From positions 62,001 through 126,000 of the forward strand of contig CAVVDR010000005.1 of the NCBI GenBank assembly GCA_963746955.1: DNA of 64,000 nt. The letters are read 5' to 3'. The DNA comes from DASQBT01 sp963746955 (lineage in GTDB: Bacteria > Pseudomonadota > Gammaproteobacteria > Burkholderiales > Thiobacillaceae). The notes under the pieces are model-generated. The model was not told the origin of the DNA. It searched no databases and was given only the letters and a program-made list of their open reading frames with translations. This document shows positions 43,751 to 52,301 of this stretch, one piece after another. Numbering within the stretch: the first letter of the stretch is position 1; each line of letters opens with the position of its first letter. The position numbers and the translations under genes were made by a program.

Positions 43751-45459
43751 TGGCGCACATCGTTGTGGACCCTGTGACCCGGATTGAGGGTCATCTTCGC
43801 GTCGAGGCAGAGGTTGACGGCGGAAAGGTGAAGGAGGCCTGGTCCTCGTCCACGATGTTTCGCGGTATCGAACTGATATTGCGCGGTCGCGACCCGCGCG
43901 ACGCTTGGGCTTTCGCCCAGCGGATCTGCGGCGTCTGCACCACGGTTCACGCGATTGCCTCGATACGTGCGGTGGAAAAGGCGGTCGGCGCGGTGCCGCC
44001 GCCTAATGCCAGGCTGCTGCGCAATCTGATCATGTCGGCGCAAAATGTCCAGGACCACGTGATCCATTTCTATCATCTGCACGCACTGGACTGGGTTGAT
44101 ATCGTCAGTGCGCTCGATGCGGATCCAGCGAAAACCTCTTCCCTTGCCCAATCGATCTCGGACTGGCCGCTTTCCAGCACCAAGTATTTTTCCGGGATTC
44201 GAGACAGGATCAAGAGTTTCGTCCAGCGTGGCCAACTCGGCCCCTTCGCCAATGCCTACTGGGGACACCCCGCCTACCGGCTGCCGCCCGAAGCCAATCT
44301 CATGGCGGTGGCGCACTATCTGGAGGCACTGGAATGGCAGCGCCGGTTCATCAAGATACATGCCATTCTGGGCGGCAAGAATCCCCACCTGCAGAGTTTC
44401 CTGGTCGGTGGCATGGCAACCCCGGTCGATCCCGATGCGCAATCCTCCCTCAACATGGGAACGATTGCAGCGCTCGACAAGCTCGTGGCGGACGGCAGGG
44501 ATTTTGTCAGCCAGGTCTACCTGCCGGACGTGTTGGCGATTGCATCCTTTTACAAGGACTGGGCCTCGATCGGCTCCGGCGTCGGCAATTACATGGCCTA
44601 TGGCGACTATCCCATGGGCGATGGCGAAAATCCGGAGCTGTTCCTGCCCACGGGCATCATCCACGGCCGGGATCTGTCGAAGCTCGCGATGGTTGACCAG
44701 GCCCATATCTCTGAGTCGGTCGCCCACTCCTGGTACGATTATTCGGGCGGCGACAGCCAAGCGCTCAATCCATTCAAGGGTGAGACCAAGCCACATTACA
44801 CGGGACCCAAACCGCCGTATGAAAGGCTGGACGTTGACCAGAAATACAGTTGGCTCAAATCGCCGCGCTATGACGGCGCGGCAATGGAAGTTGGGCCGCT
44901 GGCGCGCATGCTGGTTGCGTACGTAACCGGACGCCCGGCGCGCGTCAAGCAACTCGTTGACAAGACGCTATCTGCACTGGGGGTGGGTCCTGAGGCGCTA
45001 TTTTCCACGCTCGGCCGGGTCGCCGCACGCGCCATCGAATGTCAGGTGCTGGTCGAATCGATGGACATGTGGGTGCGGGGGCTTGCCGACAATATGGGGC
45101 GTCGCGACTACCGCATCCAGGACAATTCAAAGTGGGATCCCGGTAGCTGGCCGGAAGACTGTATGGGCGCAGGTTTCCATGAGGCTCCGCGTGGGGCGCT
45201 TGGGCATTGGGTCCATATCGGCAAGGGGTCCATTGTCAATTATCAGTGCGTCGTTCCGAGCACTTGGAATGCTGGTCCGCGCGATGCCCAAGGCCATCCA
45301 GGCCCTTATGAAGCCGCCCTGGTCGGCACTCCCGTCGCCAAGCCTGACCAGCCCGTGGAAATTCTGCGCACTGTGCATTCCTTCGATCCATGTATGGCAT
45401 GCGGCGTTCACGTGGTTGATGCGACCAAGCGTGAATTGGCCAGCGTGAGGGTCATGTGA
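43750..45459 (+). CDS. hupL: Second [NiFe] hydrogenase large subunit
   Basis: A 569-residue catalytic subunit with VDPVTRIEGHLRVEAEV, the Ni site RICGVCTTVH and C-terminal DPCMACGVH. Cleavage after the last His would release VVDATKRELASVRVM. It closely parallels HynL (shared RGIELILRGRDPRDAWAFAQ) but belongs to a different operon type, followed by a HupC-type cytochrome b instead of Isp1/Isp2. HupS is encoded immediately upstream. Confidence 0.96.
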   Translation: MAHIVVDPVTRIEGHLRVEAEVDGGKVKEAWSSSTMFRGIELILRGRDPRDAWAFAQRICGVCTTVHAIASIRAVEKAVGAVPPPNARLLRNLIMSAQNVQDHVIHFYHLHALDWVDIVSALDADPAKTSSLAQSISDWPLSSTKYFSGIRDRIKSFVQRGQLGPFANAYWGHPAYRLPPEANLMAVAHYLEALEWQRRFIKIHAILGGKNPHLQSFLVGGMATPVDPDAQSSLNMGTIAALDKLVADGRDFVSQVYLPDVLAIASFYKDWASIGSGVGNYMAYGDYPMGDGENPELFLPTGIIHGRDLSKLAMVDQAHISESVAHSWYDYSGGDSQALNPFKGETKPHYTGPKPPYERLDVDQKYSWLKSPRYDGAAMEVGPLARMLVAYVTGRPARVKQLVDKTLSALGVGPEALFSTLGRVAARAIECQVLVESMDMWVRGLADNMGRRDYRIQDNSKWDPGSWPEDCMGAGFHEAPRGALGHWVHIGKGSIVNYQCVVPSTWNAGPRDAQGHPGPYEAALVGTPVAKPDQPVEILRTVHSFDPCMACGVHVVDATKRELASVRVM

Positions 45460-46160
45460 TCGCCATGGCTGATTCAGGCAAAAAGAAGGTCGTTCTCGAA
45501 CGCGTCTATGTCTGGCAGCTTCCCGTGCGGCTCGCGCATTGGGTGATCTTCTTTTCGATCATCATTTTGTCGGCGACCGGCTATTACATGGGCAATCCCT
45601 TCATTAGCGTTTCGGGTGCGGCGCGAGACCACTTCGTGATGGGGACAGTACGCACGGTGCATATGTATACTGCGATCGTATTTACGCTGACTGTGCTCGT
45701 GCGAATCTACTGGCTGTTCGCCGGCAACCGCTATGCGCGCCTCGCCGAGTTTTTCCCGATATCGGCCCGACGCCTGCGCAGTCTGAGGGACACGTTCCTG
45801 TACTATTCCTTTGCCCGCCATCATCCCGACGAATACGCCGGTCACAATGCCCTCGCGGGCGCAAGTTACTTGCTGATCTTCGTGATCTATCTGATCATGA
45901 TTGCGACCGGACTTGCTCTCTATTCAGTCTATGCGCCCTTCGATTCGGTATTCCGGTGGTTCGAGCACCTGGCGCCGGTCTTCTACGGTTTGCAAACGGC
46001 CAAGCTCGTCCATCATATTGGCATGTGGATCGTGCTGATCTTTGCGGTGGTCCACGTCTACTTTGTGTTTCTTTCTTCCATCATCGAACATATTGGAACC
46101 TTTGACTCGATCTTCTCCGGCTACAAATTCCTCCCCAAGCGGAAATCAGGTGCGTCGTGA
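45456..46160 (+). CDS. hupC: Hydrogenase cytochrome b subunit (HupC/HyaC type)
   Basis: A 234-residue dihaem cytochrome b that passes electrons from HupSL to the quinone pool. It has four helices with His ligands visible in LPVRLAHWVIFFSI, VRTVHMYTAIVF, AKLVHHIGMWIVLIF and VVHVYFVFLSS. Overlaps hupL by 4 bp. The true start may be ATG 45456 or the one at 45465 (MADSGKKK). The protease start overlaps its stop. Confidence 0.93.
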   Translation: MIAMADSGKKKVVLERVYVWQLPVRLAHWVIFFSIIILSATGYYMGNPFISVSGAARDHFVMGTVRTVHMYTAIVFTLTVLVRIYWLFAGNRYARLAEFFPISARRLRSLRDTFLYYSFARHHPDEYAGHNALAGASYLLIFVIYLIMIATGLALYSVYAPFDSVFRWFEHLAPVFYGLQTAKLVHHIGMWIVLIFAVVHVYFVFLSSIIEHIGTFDSIFSGYKFLPKRKSGAS

Positions 46161-46729
46161 GTGACAAGCCGGCGGTCGACTGCGCGGGAGAAGCAAACGG
46201 CGTTCTCGTGCTTGGGCTTGGCAATGTCCTGTTGGGTGACGACGGGGTAGGCGCTGCTGCCGTCGCCCGCATCGAACGCGACTATCACGTCCCGCCTAGC
46301 GTGCGTCTGGAAGACGGCGGTACGCTTGGCCTCTCGCTTCTGGGGCTGCTCGCGGAATCGGAGCACGTGATCCTCGTCGATGCCGTGCAAACCGACAGCC
46401 CGCCGGGAACCCTGGTTCGACTCGACGGAGCAGACGTGATGGATGCTGTATATGAACGCCTGTCCACCCACCAGGTGGGAGTGGCTGATCTGCTTGAGGC
46501 GGCGCGTTTTATCGATCGCTACCCGGCCACCGTGGTCTTGCTAGGCCTCGTTCCGGACGTCATCGATTTGGCCGTGGTCCGATCGAGTGCGGTCGACGCG
46601 GGACTGGACGCACTGGTCGCGGCCATCGTCCGCGAGCTGAAATCCCATGGCCACAACTTGGTTCATGAATCACAGACTACAGGTCGGCATAGGCCTATTC
46701 ACAGCCTTACTCGCTATTTCGGGATGTGA
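46157..46729 (+). CDS. hupD: Hydrogenase maturation protease HupD
   Basis: A 190-residue HyaD/HupD endopeptidase starting at GTG 46157. Motifs are VLVLGLGNVLLGDDGVG, LEDGGTLGLSLLG, ILVDAVQT and STHQVGVADLL. Its metal-site Asp/His positions are intact. The nickel-sensing residue is Asp in LLGDDGVG, where HynD has Glu. The last ~25 residues overlap the next gene by at least 65 bp. Its substrate is presumably HupL. Confidence 0.92.
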   Translation: MSDKPAVDCAGEANGVLVLGLGNVLLGDDGVGAAAVARIERDYHVPPSVRLEDGGTLGLSLLGLLAESEHVILVDAVQTDSPPGTLVRLDGADVMDAVYERLSTHQVGVADLLEAARFIDRYPATVVLLGLVPDVIDLAVVRSSAVDAGLDALVAAIVRELKSHGHNLVHESQTTGRHRPIHSLTRYFGM

Positions 46730-47045
46730 GCGGAAATCGCCGGCGGTACCTGCCGGACTGCTGACATCCAGCGAGGCGCAACACGCCGGCGGTGTCATAT
46801 TTGCCACCCGCTGCGCCATCTGCCACGGTGTCAACGGTGACGGCCACGGTCTCCGGCACGACGCACTGAACCCATCGCCCGCCAATCTGACATTACCGCC
46901 ATGGTCGGAAGAGGCAGGGGCAGGCCGCACCTATCTCGCGATTCGGCACGGGGTACCCGGAACCGCGATGGCTCCCTGGCCGGAACTCAGTGATCAAGAA
47001 GTCTGGGACGTGGTGGCCTACATCACCACTCTCAAAGGCCAGTAG
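46665..47045 (+). CDS. Lipoprotein cytochrome c of hydrogenase 2 operon
   Basis: About 126 residues from ATG 46665 (an in-frame ATG at 46647 is possible). The N-terminus QVGIGLFTALLAISGC is a lipoprotein signal with the lipobox Cys. One haem site, CAICHGVNGDGHG, and an axial Met in GVPGTAMAPWPELSD give a class I cytochrome c. It overlaps hupD, so it is part of the hup operon and may serve as an additional acceptor for the hydrogenase. Confidence 0.85.
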   Translation: MNHRLQVGIGLFTALLAISGCERKSPAVPAGLLTSSEAQHAGGVIFATRCAICHGVNGDGHGLRHDALNPSPANLTLPPWSEEAGAGRTYLAIRHGVPGTAMAPWPELSDQEVWDVVAYITTLKGQ

Positions 47046-47070
47046 GTCGGTGTTATGCAATCGTCCCGGC

Positions 47071-47583
47071 TCACTTGCCCTTGAACAGACCGAGAAATTC
47101 GACATAGCCCTCTTTTGCGAGGTCCGCCTTGGGGATGAAGCGCAGCGCCGCGGAATTGACGCAGTAACGCTTGCCCGACGGCGGGGGTCCATCGTCGAAA
47201 ACGTGTCCCAGATGGGAATCGGCATACCGACTGCGCAGTTCAGTTCGCACCATGTTGCGGGAGTGGTCGACGCGGGTAACCACGGCAGACGGTTTGAGCG
47301 GCTTCCTGAAGCTTGCCCAACCTGAGCGGGAATCGAACTTGTCCAAGGAACTGAACAGAGGCTCGCCCGAAACGACGTCCACATAGATACCATCCCGAAA
47401 ATTGTTCCAGTAGGCATTGTGGAATGCCGGTTCCGTCCAATCTTCCTGGGTCACCAGGTACTGCTGCGGCTCCAGGCGCTTCTTCAGCGCCGTGGCACTC
47501 GGCTTATGGTAACCGCCTTCGCTCCAGGCTATGGCCTGGCTAGCGAACAACACCGCGCCAACAATGAACAACCCCTTCCACAT
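47071..47583 (-). CDS. msrB: Periplasmic methionine sulfoxide reductase MsrB
   Basis: A 170-residue MsrB with signal peptide (MWKGLFIVGAVLFASQAIA). It reduces Met-R-sulfoxide; the catalytic Cys is in GKRYCVNSAALRFIP and the conserved SHLGHVFDDGP is present. The four zinc-binding Cys (two CxxC) of many MsrB are absent. AAAAGGAGT precedes ATG 47581-47583. It is convergent with the hup operon, 25 bp after its end. A role protecting exported proteins against oxidants is inferred from the signal peptide. Confidence 0.9.
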   Translation of the reverse strand: MWKGLFIVGAVLFASQAIAWSEGGYHKPSATALKKRLEPQQYLVTQEDWTEPAFHNAYWNNFRDGIYVDVVSGEPLFSSLDKFDSRSGWASFRKPLKPSAVVTRVDHSRNMVRTELRSRYADSHLGHVFDDGPPPSGKRYCVNSAALRFIPKADLAKEGYVEFLGLFKGK

Positions 47584-48194
47584 GACAGACTCCTTTTCCT
47601 GGTGGCGGACCACTCAAAACATACCCTCGTACAGCGTCGTCCTTCTAAGATAATAGACTGGCATTTCGAGTATGTTCGGGCCGTGGATACCTTCGCAGTG
47701 GCAAGGCTTCCTCATCGGCCAAACTCGGCCTGAGAAAATCCCTCAAGCGCCCACAGGACTGTTCGAGCGGCTCTATCCGGGCGCGATCGGTCCAGACTGG
47801 GCGACCAAGTGTATTGACCAAAATCTCAGCTCACCCTTCGCGCAAGCGGATAGTCAGCTTGACCTATCAACGCACTGGTTTCCTTCAAGTATCTTATTTA
47901 GGATTCGTCAATTAGAGTAAGTTTGACCATCATGCCTGCACTCGGCCCTACCCCGACGGGAATCTTTACCTAGCAGTTCCAGATTTCGTTTCCTAATATT
48001 AGACACTTGATGTCAATATCTTAAATATTGAGGTTCGAAGATGACAAGGACCGAACGTCGAGCTGTGGCAAGGCCTGAAGGTCAAGGTTCCCCGTTGAGG
48101 GCGGTTCAACTCCAGTTCGAGAAGCATGTCGGCGTTGGATATTGGCCCGGTGCTGCTCCGACAACCGAAGCCTAATGAAGATAGGAGGCTGCGC
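47584..48194. other. Intergenic region before the sulfur operon
   Basis: About 600 bp with no supported gene. The 3' half is AT-rich (47880-48040), consistent with promoter DNA for the YeeE/YedE-molybdoenzyme operon; ATATCTTAAATATTGAGG near 48014-48031 holds an imperfect palindrome TATCTTAAATA. An 82-codon plus-strand frame at 47672-47920 shows no family character. Confidence 0.45.
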
Positions 48195-48707
48195 ATGAAC
48201 CTGCAATGCCGTTTCCCGCCGGTGCTGGCGGGGATCGTAATCGGCATTTCCATGCTGATGGCCTTTGTCCTGGCGGGACGGGGTATTGGTGTGAGCGGCA
48301 TGTTGACCAGCTTGGTGGCAACGGTACAACACTGGCTGTTGCCTGAACTGACCGAAAAGAGTGCCTACCTGGCGCCCTATTTTGCTCACGGAAGGAATCC
48401 GCTCAACGACTACCTGAGCTATCTGGTGATCGGGCTTTTGGTGGGCGCCTTTGCGGGTGCCTGGTCGTGCGGTGATTTCCACTTCGAAGTGCAGCGCGGC
48501 CCGCGCATCTCGGTAACGGGACGGCTCGTTTACGCGCTTATCGGCGGCGCCATCACCGGGTTTGCCGCACGCTTGGCACGTGGCTGCACCAGCGGTGAGG
48601 GTTTGGTTGGGGGTGCGGAAATTTCCGTGGGTGCCTGGGCTTTCCTGCTGTGCATATTCATCGGTGGTTTCGCAACGGCCTGGTTCGTGAGAAAACAATG
48701 GATCTAG
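48195..48707 (+). CDS. YeeE/YedE sulfur-transport family subunit, first half
   Basis: A 170-residue membrane protein with about four helices and a YeeE/YedE repeat. AGGAGG lies 8 bases before ATG 48195. The family core is GGAITGFAARLARGCTSGEGLVGG with the conserved Cys used by thiosulfate-transporting YeeE to move substrate through the membrane. A further Cys lies in GAWSCGDFHF. Its stop overlaps the next gene, which is the second YeeE/YedE half. Together they likely form one channel for a sulfur species. Confidence 0.88.
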   Translation: MNLQCRFPPVLAGIVIGISMLMAFVLAGRGIGVSGMLTSLVATVQHWLLPELTEKSAYLAPYFAHGRNPLNDYLSYLVIGLLVGAFAGAWSCGDFHFEVQRGPRISVTGRLVYALIGGAITGFAARLARGCTSGEGLVGGAEISVGAWAFLLCIFIGGFATAWFVRKQWI

Positions 48708-49546
48708 TCGGGCCACTGGCAAAGACGGGCGTTATCTCCGAAGCCGCAAACCTGTGGCTGGCGATTCCCACTGGCTTCATCTTCGGCTTCGGTCTCTATC
48801 ACGCCGGCTTCACCGACAGCCGCAAAATTGCGCGCGCCTTCTATCTGAAGGATGTTGGCGTGCCTGTGGTCATGTTCTCCGCCATTGTTACCGGCATGCT
48901 GGGCCTGTGGCTGCTCAGTCTCATCGGTTTCATCGATACTTCCCAGATGTATTACCTGCCGACCTATCTGAAACCGATGGCGGTGGGGGGCCTGTTATTC
49001 GGCATCGGCATGGCCGTCGGTGGTTTTTGCCCGGGCACGGCGGCGGCCTCCGTCGCTACCGGACGAGTTGACGCCATGGTGTTTATCATTGGTTTTCTCG
49101 GCGGTTCGATTCTGTTTGGCGATCTGTTCCATGTTTGGGGTGATTTCTACAACAGTGATTACCGGGGCGTCTACAGGCTGGATGAGTTGTTCGGCATGAA
49201 TATCGGATCAGTGGTGCTGATCCTGGTGATCGCGGCGGTGGCTGGCAGTCTGCTGATGCGTTTGGGACAGCATTTCTTCTGGCCCGCGCCAGAGGAGGAA
49301 GGCATGACGACGGCCCAGGTGATGAAATATGAGGCGCCACTGGTCCTGTTGGCCCTCATCGTTGCCGGCGTGATGGCATTCTTCCCGACTGACCGCTTTA
49401 TGCAGAACTCGGGGGCATCCTGGTACATCATCCAGAGGCAAGCACCCGCACCGACACAACCGCTACAGGGCAAGGCAGCACCGCGCGTCGAGAAGCAGCC
49501 TCAGGAAGGCCCCGCGATGAAGCCTGGTGGAGGCGAAGGGTGCTGA
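48698..49546 (+). CDS. YeeE/YedE sulfur-transport family subunit, second half, with Cys-ended tail
   Basis: A 282-residue membrane protein from ATG 48698. The YeeE/YedE core shows GFIFGFGLYHAGFTDS and FGIGMAVGGFCPGTAAASVATG, with the conserved Cys. An additional pair of C-terminal helices follows (VVLILVIAAVAGSLLMRLG; APLVLLALIVAGVMAFF). The protein ends in a Pro/Gln/Lys-rich tail of about 35 residues finishing GGGEGC-stop. The terminal Cys on a flexible tail is unusual. Its stop overlaps the molybdoenzyme start by 7 bp. Confidence 0.85.
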   Translation: MDLVGPLAKTGVISEAANLWLAIPTGFIFGFGLYHAGFTDSRKIARAFYLKDVGVPVVMFSAIVTGMLGLWLLSLIGFIDTSQMYYLPTYLKPMAVGGLLFGIGMAVGGFCPGTAAASVATGRVDAMVFIIGFLGGSILFGDLFHVWGDFYNSDYRGVYRLDELFGMNIGSVVLILVIAAVAGSLLMRLGQHFFWPAPEEEGMTTAQVMKYEAPLVLLALIVAGVMAFFPTDRFMQNSGASWYIIQRQAPAPTQPLQGKAAPRVEKQPQEGPAMKPGGGEGC

Positions 49547-51750
49547 GCGTCGGCCTGACCCGGCGTGAGTTCATCAAGATCTCCAGCCTGCTGGGCATGG
49601 GTGGTGCGCTATCGCCGATGCTGCTGCTTGGCGGCTGCACTGCCCACCCGCTCCCCGGTCAGGGGAAGGTCAGTCGCACGCCAACTGTCTGCGACATGTG
49701 TTTCTGGAAGTGTGCGGGCTTCGTCTACCAGGAAGACACGCAACCCTGGAAAATTGCCGGCAATGAAGAGGACCTCCACAGCGAGGGCCGCCTGTGCACG
49801 CGCGGGACCGCTGGTCTGGGCAGCTATCAGGATCGCGACAGATTAAAAAAGCCGCTGTTGCGTGTGACCGGCGCTGATGGCCGCCAGACTTTCCGTGAAG
49901 CTTCCTGGGACGATGCGCTGGATTTTATCGCAACACGGCTGAAGTCGATTGCGGAGCAGTACGGTCCCGATCGTACTGCGCTGCTCAATCACGGTTCCGG
50001 CGCCAGCCATTTCCAGCATCTGATGCGCGCCTATGGTTCGGGCAGCAACGCCGAACCCGCCTTTGCCCAGTGCCGAGGACCGCGCGATGTCGGATTTGAG
50101 CTGACCTTCGGCGAAGGGCTGGGTTCGCCGGAACGGACCGACATGGAGCATTCACGCTGCATCGTGCTGATCGGTTCGCACATTGGCGAGAATCTGCACA
50201 ACAGCCAGGTTCAAACCCTGGCTGGCGCCTTGCGGAACGATGCGACGCTGATCACGGTCGATCCGCGCTTTTCCGTTCCGGCTGGCAAATCGAAATACTG
50301 GCTGCCGATCAAACCCGGCACGGACATCGCGCTGTTGCTTGCATGGATGCACGTCTTGATCGACGAGGAGCTCTACGACAAGGACTACATTGAGCGCTAT
50401 GCTACCGGTTTCGACCAATTGAAGCAGCACGTTGCGCGCTACTCGCCCGAGTGGGTCTATTTGGAAACCGGCATCGAACCCCAATTGATACGCACCACGG
50501 CGCGGGAAATGGCAGCCAGTGCGCCAGCGACCCTAATCCACCCCGGCCGACACACGGTCTGGTATGGCGACGACACCCAGCGGTCGCGCGCCATTGCGAT
50601 TCTCAATGCCCTGCTGGGCAGTTGGGGGCGCGAAGGTGGACTTTACATACAAGATAGGGTGAACCTGCCGCAGTACCCACTCCCAACCTATCCGACGCCG
50701 AAGAGCACGTACCTTGCTGCGCATGGTGACCGCTACCCCTTCGCCAATGAAGGGGTCACCAACGCGTTGATCGAAGCATCGATCGGCACCGACGCACATT
50801 ACAAAGCCTGGCTTGTCTACGGCACCAACCTGCCGATGACCATCCCCGGCATCCGGCCGCAGCTCAAGGCCGCGATGAACTCGCTGGAGCTGGTGGTCGT
50901 CGTCGACACCATGCCCATGGAAATCACCGGCTACGCGGACGTCGTCCTGCCCGAGTGCACCTATCTCGAACGCTACGACAACCTGCGCAACAGCGGCGAA
51001 CGCCATCCTTCGCTGGCCTTGCGCATGCCCGCGTTCGAACCGCGCTATGACAGCAAGCCCGGCTGGTGGATCGCCAAGCAGCTCGGCCATCGTCTCGGCC
51101 TGGACGCCTATTTTCCGTGGAAGGATTATGCGGAAGTAATCGACTGGCAGCTCAAGCAGGTCGGCTCCTCGCTGGAAGAGATGAAAAAGATCGGCACAAA
51201 GAATTTTCCACGCACCCGACCCAAATATTTCGCCCCCGGTGAGGCCGTCAGCTTCCGCACACCGAGCGGCAAGATCGAGCTGTACTCGCAGCAACTGGCG
51301 GACAAGGGCTTTGACCCGATGCCCGAATTCACCCGCCCGGAACAGCCCCCCCAAGGCTATTACCACCTGAACTACGGGCGCATGCCGGCACATACCTTCG
51401 GCAAGACCACCAACAACCCCTTGCTGTTCCAGTTGGCGCCGGAGAACACCCTGTGGGTGAATCCGCTGGTCGCGAATGAAAAGGGTCTCGAAAACGGTGA
51501 GTATGTCCGCCTTGCCAATCCCGACGGCGTCGTCAGCAACCGCATCCGGGTGCGTGTCACCGAGCGCATCCGGCCGGACTCGGTATTCATGGCGCACGGC
51601 TTTGGCCACCGCTCGCGCCGCTTGCGACTGACCCACGATGTGGGCGCCGACGATTCCGAACTGATGACGAATATAAAGGTCGACCCCCTGATGGGCGGCA
51701 CCGGCATGCGCGGCAATTTCGTCACTATCGTGCGGGAGACCCAGACATGA
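49540..51750 (+). CDS. psrA: Polysulfide/thiosulfate-reductase-type molybdopterin oxidoreductase
   Basis: A 736-residue Mo-bisPGD enzyme. The N-terminus has a Tat signal (TRREFIKISSLLG) with a possible lipobox (LGGC). The 4Fe-4S motif is CDMCFWKCAGF then GRLCTRG. The likely Mo-ligand Cys is in FAQCRGPRD. PGRHTVWYGDDTQRS, PMEITGYADVVLPECTYLER and the C-terminal domain follow. Length and operon partners (PsrB, PsrC) match PsrA/PhsA/SreA. Substrate could be polysulfide, thiosulfate or sulfur, or a related oxidation in reverse; sequence alone does not decide. Placement behind YeeE/YedE supports a sulfur substrate. Confidence 0.88.
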   Translation: MLSVGLTRREFIKISSLLGMGGALSPMLLLGGCTAHPLPGQGKVSRTPTVCDMCFWKCAGFVYQEDTQPWKIAGNEEDLHSEGRLCTRGTAGLGSYQDRDRLKKPLLRVTGADGRQTFREASWDDALDFIATRLKSIAEQYGPDRTALLNHGSGASHFQHLMRAYGSGSNAEPAFAQCRGPRDVGFELTFGEGLGSPERTDMEHSRCIVLIGSHIGENLHNSQVQTLAGALRNDATLITVDPRFSVPAGKSKYWLPIKPGTDIALLLAWMHVLIDEELYDKDYIERYATGFDQLKQHVARYSPEWVYLETGIEPQLIRTTAREMAASAPATLIHPGRHTVWYGDDTQRSRAIAILNALLGSWGREGGLYIQDRVNLPQYPLPTYPTPKSTYLAAHGDRYPFANEGVTNALIEASIGTDAHYKAWLVYGTNLPMTIPGIRPQLKAAMNSLELVVVVDTMPMEITGYADVVLPECTYLERYDNLRNSGERHPSLALRMPAFEPRYDSKPGWWIAKQLGHRLGLDAYFPWKDYAEVIDWQLKQVGSSLEEMKKIGTKNFPRTRPKYFAPGEAVSFRTPSGKIELYSQQLADKGFDPMPEFTRPEQPPQGYYHLNYGRMPAHTFGKTTNNPLLFQLAPENTLWVNPLVANEKGLENGEYVRLANPDGVVSNRIRVRVTERIRPDSVFMAHGFGHRSRRLRLTHDVGADDSELMTNIKVDPLMGGTGMRGNFVTIVRETQT

Positions 51751-52289
51751 TCCGCTATGGGATGGTGATCGACACCAAGCTGTGCATCGGCTGCTGCGAC
51801 TGTGTGGTTGCCTGCAAGACAGAGAACAAGGTGCCCGAAGGCCTCAACCGCGACTGGGTGGTTGAAGCCACGCAGGGGACTTACCCGAACCTGAGCACCG
51901 AGTTTCGTTCCGAGCGCTGCAACCACTGTACACATGCGACCTGTGTGTACATGTGCCCGACAGGTGCGAGCCACCGCTGGAATGACAGCAATATCGTGCT
52001 GGTCGATCCCAACAAGTGCACAGGCTGCAAGGCCTGCATTGCCGCCTGCCCGTATGATGCGCGCCTGATCATGCATCCCGGGGGCTATATCGACAAATGC
52101 ACGTTCTGCTCCCACCGCGTGGAAAAGGGGCTCGATCCGGCCTGTGTCTCCACCTGCCCGACCCACTGCATGCACTTTGGCGTGCTGAATGATCCTTCAA
52201 GCACGGTGAGCGAGCTGCTGCGCACCCGCAAGCACAAGGTGCTGAACCCGGAAACCGGCAATGAACCCAATGTCTATTATCTGATTTGA
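51747..52289 (+). CDS. psrB: PsrB-type 4x[4Fe-4S] electron-transfer subunit
   Basis: A 180-residue ferredoxin-like subunit with four Cys clusters (CIGCCDCVVACK, CNHCTHATCVYMCP, CTGCKACIAACP, CTFCSHRVEKGLDPACVSTCP). It carries electrons between PsrA and the membrane subunit. Overlaps psrA by 4 bp (ATGA). No signal peptide; it is exported together with PsrA in this family. Confidence 0.94.
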   Translation: MIRYGMVIDTKLCIGCCDCVVACKTENKVPEGLNRDWVVEATQGTYPNLSTEFRSERCNHCTHATCVYMCPTGASHRWNDSNIVLVDPNKCTGCKACIAACPYDARLIMHPGGYIDKCTFCSHRVEKGLDPACVSTCPTHCMHFGVLNDPSSTVSELLRTRKHKVLNPETGNEPNVYYLI

Positions 52290-52301
52290 GGCCGCCGCAA
52301 C

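Noticed and set aside
43576..44952. A 458-codon minus-strand frame opposite hupS/hupL
   Set aside because: Antisense shadow of the hydrogenase large subunit.
49540..51750. PsrA-like enzyme as formate dehydrogenase or SoeA sulfite dehydrogenase
   Set aside because: Length (736) and the partner set with a NrfD subunit fit PsrA/PhsA better; SoeA is longer, and no formate-specific Sec/Cys-His context is seen.
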